This document shows, in pieces, positions 57,413 to 64,000 of a stretch of 64,000 bases of DNA. The first letter of the stretch is position 1. The number at the start of each line of letters is the position of its first letter. The notes beneath the pieces are model-generated. The model did no database searches. It was not told the DNA's origin and saw nothing but the letters and a program-made list of their open reading frames with translations. The DNA is from Enterocloster asparagiformis (GTDB taxonomy: Bacteria > Bacillota > Clostridia > Lachnospirales > Lachnospiraceae), in the NCBI GenBank assembly GCA_018380885.1, contig JAGZSY010000005.1, forward strand, positions 62,001 through 126,000, given 5' to 3'. The translations under genes were made by a program, and so were the position numbers.

Positions 57413-58465
57413 TTACAGAACATAAGTGCAGTATTCCCCGGTACAGGGCGGCCCCGCGCACACATGGATCACTCCGGCCTCGAAATCCATAATCTCGTTG
57501 GAAACGGTGATCGATCTCATGCCCAGGGGCTGGGTGGGGTCCGTGGGATGGCGGCATAGGGCCTGGGGATAATTCACATGGTCCGCCATACAGCACTTGA
57601 TGTAGTTCACGTCGATCTCTCCCTGCCTCTGCATCAGCAGCTCGCGCAGCCTGTCTCCTCTGGGAGAGCGCTGCAGCGCGTGAATCTCCGGCTGCACAAT
57701 AAAATGGTTGGCGTGGGTCACAATGCCGTTCTCGGTCTCGATCATATCCGCTCCGCCGGGATACACTTCAAAATCCACCGCCTTCTTCTCCTTGTATCCG
57801 CCGATCATGATGTTGCAGGACACCGCCCGCGGAAAGGTGAGGATAAACTCTTTGATCTCGTCAAAGGTTTTGTACTTTAAAAGCTGCCTTCTGGCAAATA
57901 CCGTGGGCAGTCCCACCGCCCAGGCGTCGTAGATGGACTGAAGGTTGTTGCTGACCGAGCCAAGGCCATGGCTGTTCATACCGCCGCGGATCACCTGCCC
58001 GGCCTCGGTGAGGCCCATGATGCGGGTGCCGTCCGGCTGGGTGATATGGATGATCATCACGTGATCCATAATTCCCACCCGGTAATCCCAGTTTTTGATC
58101 AGGTACATCTTGCCGTCTTTGGCGGCCTCCGGCAGCACCGCGGCCGTGGTGCACTCGTTTTTCTGAGGGAATTTGGTGATTTCATAGCGGCAGTTGACCA
58201 CCATGATGTCCGCGAGCGAAAAGCCGGAGCCCTCCGCGATGCCCTCCACCTCTTCCATAACCTCAGGCGTTACCTTGCGCGTAATATCCACAAAGGACAG
58301 GGCAAACTGCTGGATCTCCTCCCAGGAGCGATCCGAGCTTCCGGCAAATACCTGCTTGTAATCGTTGATCGCGTGAGCGATCAGCTCTCTGGCCTGGCGG
58401 CCGTAGTCCTTTCCGATCTCATAATAGGTGGAACCGGATACTTTGATAAAGGGATAATGCAACAT
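57413..58465 (-). CDS. C45-family acyltransferase/amidohydrolase (copy 1)
   Basis: 350 residues of the peptidase C45 (acyl-CoA:6-aminopenicillanate acyltransferase-like) group. The expected nucleophile is Cys105 in NECTTAAVLPEA, which in family members becomes N-terminal by self-cleavage; LIKNWDYRVGIMDHVMIIHI and GMNSHGLGSVSNNLQS follow as in Ntn-hydrolases. Other marks: EVEGIAEGSGFSLADIMVVNCRYE and C-terminal CAGPPCTGEY. Such enzymes act on amide bonds of acylated amino compounds or small peptides. No signal peptide, so the substrate must be imported, presumably by the adjacent ABC transporter. The neighbouring gene is a paralog. Confidence 0.85.
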   Translation of the reverse strand: MLHYPFIKVSGSTYYEIGKDYGRQARELIAHAINDYKQVFAGSSDRSWEEIQQFALSFVDITRKVTPEVMEEVEGIAEGSGFSLADIMVVNCRYEITKFPQKNECTTAAVLPEAAKDGKMYLIKNWDYRVGIMDHVMIIHITQPDGTRIMGLTEAGQVIRGGMNSHGLGSVSNNLQSIYDAWAVGLPTVFARRQLLKYKTFDEIKEFILTFPRAVSCNIMIGGYKEKKAVDFEVYPGGADMIETENGIVTHANHFIVQPEIHALQRSPRGDRLRELLMQRQGEIDVNYIKCCMADHVNYPQALCRHPTDPTQPLGMRSITVSNEIMDFEAGVIHVCAGPPCTGEYCTYVL

Positions 58466-58484
58466 ACCGAGACTCCTTTCTCAA

Positions 58485-59555
58485 CTATAATTGATAGGCA
58501 ATATACTCGCCCTCACAGGGCGGGCCTGAACAGATATAGGCTGTTTTTTCCGCAAAATCGACAATCATGGATGCCACTGTGATGCCCCCGGGGATATAGG
58601 TTCTCTTGTCCCCCGCAAAGGTGGGATGGCTGCAGATGGCCTTGGGCCAGTACTCGTGGTCCTTCATGCACTCCATGATGTAAGGCACGTCAATATCCCC
58701 GCGCCTCCTGGCCAGAAGCTCCATCAGTCTCACATCCCTCACTTTAGGCCGCTGGGGAAACGCATCCGCAGCCGCGTCCACCACAAAATGGTTGGCATGG
58801 GTGAGGATTCCGCCCTGGGAATACACCTGGTCCATCCGCTCCGGCTGCACCTCAAAGTCCAGCACCTGACCCTTCTCTCCCACCAGCATAATGTTGTTGG
58901 AAACGCAGCGCTTATAATTTTGCACCAGCCCTGCCGCCTCCTCAAAGCTGCGGCAGGACAGCACCCTGCGCCGCAGGAAGGTCACCGGAAGCCCCTCGCC
59001 GTAGCTGTCATGGATCGACTGCATTCCGTTGTTTACGATGGCGATTCCGAAGGAGTTGAAGCCCTCCCGAGGCATCTGCCCCGCCTCGGCCCATCCGATC
59101 GCGGAATATTCCTTTGTGCGGATGCGCAGCAGTACGATATGAGCCATTGTCTCCACATAGAAATCCCAGTTTTTTACAGCATACGTTCTTCCATCCCTGG
59201 AGGCCTCCGGCAAAACCGCAGCCGTGGTGCACTCTTCCGGTTTAGGCAGCTTGCTGATCTCGTAACGGCAGTTAACCGCCATAATCTCGCCCAGCTCCCG
59301 CCCGGAGCCGTAAGCCAGCCCCTTTGCCTCCTCCAGAATCTCCGGCATGTCCGCCTCAATCACAGGCACGTAGCCCATGGCGTATTCCTTTGCCTTTTCC
59401 CAGGTAAAGCCCTGCTTTTCGAAGGACTCCTTGTAATATTCCACACACACCCCGATGCGGCCGGCTGCCTGGCTGCCGTACTGGACCCCGCGCTCAAACG
59501 GGGTCTCGGCGGTAATCTCAATCAGTGGATACGGCTCTCTCTTCTCCATTCCCAC
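58485..59555 (-). CDS. C45-family acyltransferase/amidohydrolase (copy 2, GTG start)
   Basis: 356 residues from a GTG at 59555 that lies 6 bases after AAAGGAG; an ATG two codons downstream is 12 bases from it and is a second choice, and longer in-frame starts precede the ribosome site. It is paralogous to the 57413 gene over its length: EILEEAKGLAYGSGRELGEIMAVNCRYE, candidate nucleophile Cys in EECTTAAVLPEA, VKNWDFYVETMAHIVLLRI, and C-terminal CSGPPCEGEY. The two copies differ enough to suggest separate substrates. Both follow the transporter genes in one operon. Confidence 0.85.
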   Translation of the reverse strand: MGMEKREPYPLIEITAETPFERGVQYGSQAAGRIGVCVEYYKESFEKQGFTWEKAKEYAMGYVPVIEADMPEILEEAKGLAYGSGRELGEIMAVNCRYEISKLPKPEECTTAAVLPEASRDGRTYAVKNWDFYVETMAHIVLLRIRTKEYSAIGWAEAGQMPREGFNSFGIAIVNNGMQSIHDSYGEGLPVTFLRRRVLSCRSFEEAAGLVQNYKRCVSNNIMLVGEKGQVLDFEVQPERMDQVYSQGGILTHANHFVVDAAADAFPQRPKVRDVRLMELLARRRGDIDVPYIMECMKDHEYWPKAICSHPTFAGDKRTYIPGGITVASMIVDFAEKTAYICSGPPCEGEYIAYQL

Positions 59556-59589
59556 GATGTGCTCCTTTCTGTTCGTCATTTTTTCTGCC

Positions 59590-60540
59590 CTACTCATGAA
59601 GGCGGCAGGCAACGAAATGCCGGGGCGCAATTTCTTTGAGCTCCAGACCGTCCTCCCTGCAATGGTCCGTCACATACGGACACCGGTCGGCGAAACGACA
59701 GCCGGGCTTTGGATTAATGGGCGAGGTCACCTCTCCTTTGATAATCTCCAGCTTCTTCCGATGCTTAAGAGACGCGATGGGAATCGCGTTCAGAAGGGCT
59801 TTGGTGTAAGGATGCTGCGGGTGGGCGAACAGCTCTTCTTTGGTGGCCAGCTCCACGCACTGGCCCAGGTACATAACCGCAATGTTATTGCTGATATGTT
59901 TGATCACGCTCAGGTTGTGGGTGACGAACATGTAGGTCAACCCCATCTCATCCTGCAAATCCATCATCAGGTTTAAAATCTGCGCCTGGATCGACACGTC
60001 CAGCGCGGATACCGGCTCGTCACAGACGATAAATTCCGGGTTCACGGACAGGGCGCGGGCGATGCCGATCCGCTGCCTGCGGCCGCCGTCCAGCTCATGG
60101 GGATAGGAGTTGATAAACCGCTCCGCAAGCCCCACCGTCTCCATCAGCTGGTACACCCGGTCCATCCGCTCCGCGGGATTTCTGTGGGTCCTGGTGGTGA
60201 TCATTGGCTCCGCGATGATCTCGCTGACGGACATTCTGGGATTTAAAGAGGTGAAGGGGTCCTGGAAAATGATCTGCATCTTCTTGCGCATCTCCTTCAT
60301 CTGCCTGGACGAATATCCCACAATGTCCTGGCCGTTATACAGGATTTCCCCGGACGTAGGCTCCAGCAGGCGTAAAATGGTTCTGCCAAGCGTGGACTTT
60401 CCACAGCCGCTCTCGCCCACAACGCCCAGCGTCTCGCCCTTCTGAATGCTGATATTCACGTTGTCAACCGCATGAAGGGGACCGCGTTTGGTATTAAAAT
60501 ATTTGACCAGATTTTTTGTTTGAATCAAAGGTGTGTCCAT
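59590..60540 (-). CDS. Dipeptide/oligopeptide ABC transporter ATP-binding protein (DppF/OppF type)
   Basis: 316 residues: Walker A GESGCGKST (about 39-47), Q-loop IFQDPFTSLNPRMSV, a signature region GGRRQRIGIARAL (usual LSGGQ form altered to LDGGRRQ), Walker B FIVCDEPVSALD, switch His in THNLSV, and the C-terminal oligopeptide-transporter Cys domain (GCRFADRCPYVTDHC...HFVACRL) known to hold an Fe-S cluster in some members. With the DppD-type subunit it powers peptide uptake. It starts directly at the stop of the upstream dppD-like gene. Confidence 0.93.
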   Translation of the reverse strand: MDTPLIQTKNLVKYFNTKRGPLHAVDNVNISIQKGETLGVVGESGCGKSTLGRTILRLLEPTSGEILYNGQDIVGYSSRQMKEMRKKMQIIFQDPFTSLNPRMSVSEIIAEPMITTRTHRNPAERMDRVYQLMETVGLAERFINSYPHELDGGRRQRIGIARALSVNPEFIVCDEPVSALDVSIQAQILNLMMDLQDEMGLTYMFVTHNLSVIKHISNNIAVMYLGQCVELATKEELFAHPQHPYTKALLNAIPIASLKHRKKLEIIKGEVTSPINPKPGCRFADRCPYVTDHCREDGLELKEIAPRHFVACRLHE

Positions 60541-61536
60541 TTACTCTCCCTCCCCGCTGCTTTTTCCTTCCGGCAAATAGAGGAAACATTTGATCTGATG
60601 GCCGTCAAAATCGGCCATCCCCGGCGCTTTCGTATTGCAGATTTCCATACAGTGAGGACAGCGGTCCGCAAACCGGCACCCGGGAATTGGTTTCGTGGGG
60701 TCCGGCATCAGGCCGTCGATGGGCGTCAGCCTCGCCGCGGTGCTGGTGATATCCGGGATGGACCCAAAAAGCCCTACCGTGTAGGGGTGATGCTTGTCCC
60801 CCTCATAAATATCCTCAATCATTCCGTATTCCACAATCTCGCCGGCATAGATAATCGCGACCTTATTGCATACCTGCGCCACAACGCCCAGATCGTGGGT
60901 GATCATGATCATAGCGGTATTTAACCGCTCTTTCAGATCGTCCATCATTTTTAGCACCTGGGCCTGAATCGTCACGTCCAGGGCCGTGGTGGGCTCGTCC
61001 GCCAGCAGCAGGCGCGGCGTGCAGGATAGGGCCATAGCGATCACGATCCTCTGGCGCATTCCGCCGGAGAACTGGTGGGGGTACTCGATTTTGCGCTCAG
61101 CGGGGATTCCCACCAGCTCCATCATCTCATCCACCTTTTTCTCAATTTCGGCGTGACTCATGCCCGTGTTGTGAAGCTCGATTACCTCCGCAATCTGGTT
61201 TCCCACCGTATGAAGGGGGTTTAAGGCGCTCATGGGGTCCGCGAAGATCATGGAAATATCATTGCCGCGCAGCATGCGCATTTTCTCTTCCTTCATGTTG
61301 ACCAGGTCCTGGCCCTCAAACAGAATCTCACCCTGGGTGATGAAGCCGGTGCGCTCGGGAAGCAGCTTCAGAATACTGAGCGCGATGGTGGTTTTACCCG
61401 CCCCGGTCTCCCCCACAAGCCCTAAGGTCTCCCCCTTGTCCAGGTCCAGGTTGATCCCGTTTAAGGCGTACACATCGTCCTCGTCGGTTTTATACATCGC
61501 ATGTAAATTCTTAATTTCCAAAAGTTTTTCAGACAT
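60541..61536 (-). CDS. Dipeptide/oligopeptide ABC transporter ATP-binding protein (DppD/OppD type)
   Basis: 331 residues: Walker A GETGAGKTT, Q-loop FADPMSALNPLHTV, signature FSGGMRQRIVIAMAL, Walker B LLADEPTTALD, switch THDLGVV, and the C-terminal Cys-rich oligopeptide domain (GCRFADRCPHCMEIC). An unusual point is FADP in place of the usual FQEP/FQDP at the Q-loop. It pairs with the next gene product as the ATPase of the peptide importer. GGAAGGGAG precedes the ATG. Confidence 0.93.
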   Translation of the reverse strand: MSEKLLEIKNLHAMYKTDEDDVYALNGINLDLDKGETLGLVGETGAGKTTIALSILKLLPERTGFITQGEILFEGQDLVNMKEEKMRMLRGNDISMIFADPMSALNPLHTVGNQIAEVIELHNTGMSHAEIEKKVDEMMELVGIPAERKIEYPHQFSGGMRQRIVIAMALSCTPRLLLADEPTTALDVTIQAQVLKMMDDLKERLNTAMIMITHDLGVVAQVCNKVAIIYAGEIVEYGMIEDIYEGDKHHPYTVGLFGSIPDITSTAARLTPIDGLMPDPTKPIPGCRFADRCPHCMEICNTKAPGMADFDGHQIKCFLYLPEGKSSGEGE

Positions 61537-61558
61537 ACATTTGCTCCCTTCCCTGTAA

Positions 61559-62467
61559 TCAGTTTCTCAGCCTTGGGTCCATGGCGTCTCTCAGGCCATC
61601 GCCGGCCAGGGTAAGTGACATAACGGACATCACCACCGCGAATCCCGGGAACAGGGACAGATAAGGATAATACCTCATCTGGGTCTTGGCAAAGGAGAGC
61701 ATGCTGCCCCACTCCGGCGTAGGCTCGGAAACTCCCAGGCCCACAAAGCTTAAGGAGGCCACGGTGATCACGGAACGGGCCACGGTCTGGGTCACCTGCA
61801 CCAGCACAGGGCCCATGGCGTTGGGAAGGATGTGCCGCATGATGATGCGGGCATCGCTGGTGCCGCAGGCGCGGCAGGCTTCTATGTACTCCTGGCCTTT
61901 TACGCTCATAACCGCCGAGCGCACGATGCGGGCCATTCTGGCGATCTGGGACACGCCCATTGCCACGATCATATTAAACATGCTGCTGCCCAGCGCGGAT
62001 ATAATGGTGATGGCCAAAAGCGTGCTGGGGATCGCCATCAGGACGTCCATGCAGCGCATGAGAATATTGTCCACCCGGCCGCCGTAATAAGCGGCCATTG
62101 CGCCGATCAGTCCGCCAAAGGTGAGGGACACCGCCACGGTTGCGATGCCCACAAACATGGAGATGCGGCCGCCGTAGATGACTCGGGTAAAATAATCCCG
62201 CCCATACTGGTCGGTGCCGAAAATATGCGCCGCGCTGGGGGACTGGTAGGCATTGGCGATATCCATGGTCAGCGCGCCCTCTTTATAGTTCAGCCACAGG
62301 CTGGCGCTGAGAACCGTAGCCGCCATCAGTACAAAGACGATCAACCCGGCAAGGGCCAGCTTGTTCTTTTTAAACCGGAGCCAGATTGTTTTCCACTGGC
62401 TTTTTTTCCTGGCTACATTGTATTTGCTTTTTACATCGCTGTTCGCTGTTGTGGTGACTGTAATCAT
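61559..62467 (-). CDS. Dipeptide/oligopeptide ABC transporter permease (DppC/OppC type)
   Basis: 302 residues: N-terminal cytoplasmic stretch with the RFKKNKLALAGLIVFVLMA start typical of OppC, a first membrane helix, then the permease core with five further helices and the EAA-type loop EACRACGTSDARIIMRHILPNA. FGTDQYGRDYFTRVIYGGRIS is the family's periplasmic segment. Its start overlaps the stop of the dppB-like gene by 4 bases. Confidence 0.93.
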   Translation of the reverse strand: MITVTTTANSDVKSKYNVARKKSQWKTIWLRFKKNKLALAGLIVFVLMAATVLSASLWLNYKEGALTMDIANAYQSPSAAHIFGTDQYGRDYFTRVIYGGRISMFVGIATVAVSLTFGGLIGAMAAYYGGRVDNILMRCMDVLMAIPSTLLAITIISALGSSMFNMIVAMGVSQIARMARIVRSAVMSVKGQEYIEACRACGTSDARIIMRHILPNAMGPVLVQVTQTVARSVITVASLSFVGLGVSEPTPEWGSMLSFAKTQMRYYPYLSLFPGFAVVMSVMSLTLAGDGLRDAMDPRLRN

Positions 62468-63417
62468 GCCTTCTTCACCCTCCTTTTCACAGAAGTAAAC
62501 TGGGATGCCAGTCTCGGATCGATGTATGTGTAGACAATATCAACCAGAAGGTTAATGAGGCTGGCGAAAATCGCCGTGGTCATAACCGCCCCCATGACAA
62601 CCGGTGTATCCTTCTGGCGGATGGCGTTGATCATCAGCTGTCCCAGGCCGGGGATGGTGAACACCTGCTCCAGAACAATGGAGCCTCCCAGAGCAAAGCC
62701 AAAGTTGGTGCCGATTACAGTGACAACCGGAAGCAGGGCGTTTCGCAGCGCGTGGCCGTAGGTCACTTTATTGGGAGTAGCCCCCTTGGCCTTTGCGGTG
62801 CGGATATAATCCTGGCGGATCACCTCCAGCATCGTGGTCCTCGTCATTCGCAGCAGCGCCGCCGTAGTCGACGAAGCGGAGGCAATAACCGGCAGGATAA
62901 AATGTTTTGGCGTGGACAAGCCCATCATGGGAAGCCAGCCCAGCTTGATACAGAAGAGCATCATCAGCAGCATGGCCAGGAAAAACGCCGGCATGGAGGT
63001 GATGGTGAGGGAGACCGCCAGGGTTAGGTTGTCGGTGAGGGAGTATTGTTTGATCGCGGACAGAATGCCGATTGGCAGTCCCACGATCACCGCCACGCAG
63101 ATGCTGAAGGTGGCAAGGCTTAAGGTATAAGGCATTCTCGTTATAATTTCATCAAAAACAGGAAGATTGGAGGTATAGCTTTTTCCCAAATCCCCGTGGG
63201 CGGCGTCAAACACGTACCGTCCGAACCGCACAAGGAAGGGATCGTTAAGTCCCATTTCCTCCCTGAGGGCTTCCTGCGCCTCGACGGGAGCGCCTTCTCC
63301 CAGGATCATCATCACCGGATCGCCCGGGGTGAGCTCCATGATCGCAAAAATGATGAATACAACGCCTATGATAACAGGAATCATCATCAGAAGTCTTTTT
63401 CCAATGTATTTGAGCAT
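62464..63417 (-). CDS. Dipeptide/oligopeptide ABC transporter permease (DppB/OppB type)
   Basis: 317 residues from the ATG at 63417 (AAAGGA 5 bases upstream), giving MLKYIGKRLLMMIPVIIGVVFIIFAIMELTPGDP, the family's normal N-terminus; the longer frame from 63501 runs through a hairpin and is not expected to be translated. Six membrane helices, with the EAA loop DYIRTAKAKGATPNKVTYGHALRNALLPV. It forms the channel with the DppC-type subunit. Confidence 0.93.
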   Translation of the reverse strand: MLKYIGKRLLMMIPVIIGVVFIIFAIMELTPGDPVMMILGEGAPVEAQEALREEMGLNDPFLVRFGRYVFDAAHGDLGKSYTSNLPVFDEIITRMPYTLSLATFSICVAVIVGLPIGILSAIKQYSLTDNLTLAVSLTITSMPAFFLAMLLMMLFCIKLGWLPMMGLSTPKHFILPVIASASSTTAALLRMTRTTMLEVIRQDYIRTAKAKGATPNKVTYGHALRNALLPVVTVIGTNFGFALGGSIVLEQVFTIPGLGQLMINAIRQKDTPVVMGAVMTTAIFASLINLLVDIVYTYIDPRLASQFTSVKRRVKKA

Positions 63418-63470
63418 AAACATCCTTTCCACAGTCCCCTGCGGCCAACCGCGAATTTTCCGCTGTTTAT

Positions 63471-63500
63471 AAAAGCCGGGCGCTCGGTGAACGCCCGGCA
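63471..63500 (-). terminator. Partial terminator/processing hairpin between binding protein and permease genes
   Basis: GCCGGGCG (63475-63482) and CGCCCGGC (63492-63499) form a perfect stem followed in the minus direction by TTTTAT. Such hairpins after the binding-protein gene commonly let it be made in excess over the permeases. Confidence 0.75.
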
Positions 63501-63528
63501 AGCCGTCGACTGTTTAATTATAAAGTCA

Positions 63529-64000
63529 TTATTCCTCTACAAGGTAAGCGTTCGCCCACACATTGCGCTCCAGGGGATGGAAGGTCCATCCGTGGATATT
63601 CTTATTGATCACGATGGTCGTGCTCTGGGTGTAGAGCGGAATCACCGGAAGGTCGTCCTTGATCATCTGATAGCACTGGCGGAAAATATCCATGCGCTTT
63701 GCGTTGTCCGTCTCCGTTACGGACGCATCCACCAATTTATCAAATTCCGGATTCTGGTAGCCGGAGTAGTTGTTGCCACCGCCCAGCATTTCGGTGGTCA
63801 GCCTGCGGCGCAGCATATACTCCGCATCGTTGATCACGTGGTTTGTCATACGCAGGGAAGCCTGGAACTGGCGGTTTCCGGATACGGTTTCGATCCATAC
63901 GGAACGCTGAAGCTTCTCAAAGGTAACGTTGATGCCGACCTGGGCCAGCTGGGCCTGCATAACCTCGGCAGGTGCCATATAGGTGTCCGAGCTGTCCTGG
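63529..64000 (-). CDS. Peptide ABC transporter substrate-binding protein, C-terminal part (cut by window edge)
   Basis: The frame is open to the window's right edge (reading QDSSDTYMAPAEVMQAQLAQVGIN before and through the ATG at 63978), so that ATG is internal and only the last 157 or so residues are seen. It follows the family 5 solute-binding (DppA/OppA) C-terminus: EVMQAQLAQVGINVTFEKLQRSVWIE, YSGYQNPEFDKLVDAS, and QCYQMIKDDLPVIPLYTQSTTIVINKNIHGWTFHPL. It captures peptides for the transporter encoded downstream. Confidence 0.92.
   Translation of the reverse strand, partial: QDSSDTYMAPAEVMQAQLAQVGINVTFEKLQRSVWIETVSGNRQFQASLRMTNHVINDAEYMLRRRLTTEMLGGGNNYSGYQNPEFDKLVDASVTETDNAKRMDIFRQCYQMIKDDLPVIPLYTQSTTIVINKNIHGWTFHPLERNVWANAYLVEE

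Overview
The window reads as a chromosome segment of an anaerobic Clostridia bacterium, most likely a Lachnospiraceae member. The grounds are a DUF3881 gene (a family I know mainly from Lachnospiraceae), a tandem glycine riboswitch in front of a complete glycine-cleavage operon, LytTR/GHKL two-component pairs, AGGAGG-type ribosome binding sites and near-consensus -35/-10 promoters. No rRNA, CRISPR array or replication origin was seen.

Left part (1-28 kb). The end of a BlaR1-type beta-lactam sensor is followed by a glycerol-3-phosphate-dehydrogenase-like redox operon (616-3714, minus), divergent from a GltS-type sodium/glutamate symporter. Next come a diguanylate cyclase with a receiver protein lacking its phospho-acceptor Asp, then two consecutive copies of a three-gene module (7830-13247 and 13641-18734): LytTR response regulator, repeat-rich secreted protein with C-terminal membrane anchor, 7TM GHKL histidine kinase. 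An operon of a binding-protein/5'-nucleotidase fusion lipoprotein, a hybrid histidine kinase and a regulator with two GntR domains follows (18914-24976). An old-yellow-enzyme flavoprotein divergent from a TetR regulator closes this part.

Middle part (28-47 kb), visibly more A+T rich and island-like. A long minus-strand cluster runs from 44683 down to 28081: an HTH-like protein, a membrane Ser/Thr kinase with a Big-type ectodomain, a small coiled-coil protein, a secreted leucine-rich-repeat protein, a giant Hsp70-Hsp70-DnaJ-C-terminal fusion, a second Hsp70 with novel C-terminal domains, a HerA-like ATPase, an unknown protein, a protein with three exact-period 36-residue WMDGAGIIH repeats, a Sel1-repeat protein, an unknown protein, a radical-SAM/SPASM enzyme and a small zinc-ribbon protein. 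I know no named system with this composition, and it is my main candidate for an undescribed system. Its upstream flank holds a QueD-like gene with a palindromic operator, a truncated S1-domain gene of the kind carried by conjugative elements, a truncated IS200 transposase, tRNA-Arg(CCU) and a degenerate tRNA-Arg copy: the scar of earlier integration events.

Right part (47-64 kb) is core metabolism: DUF3881, glycine riboswitch, gcvT-gcvH-gcvPA-gcvPB, a lipoate-protein ligase with an odd Gly/Ser/Thr-rich insertion, and dihydrolipoamide dehydrogenase, which together make a self-sufficient glycine cleavage system. On the opposite strand a dipeptide/oligopeptide ABC transporter (binding protein, DppB, C, D, F) leads into two tandem C45-type amidohydrolases and a PrpF-family isomerase, probably a peptide or acyl-amide uptake and breakdown operon.
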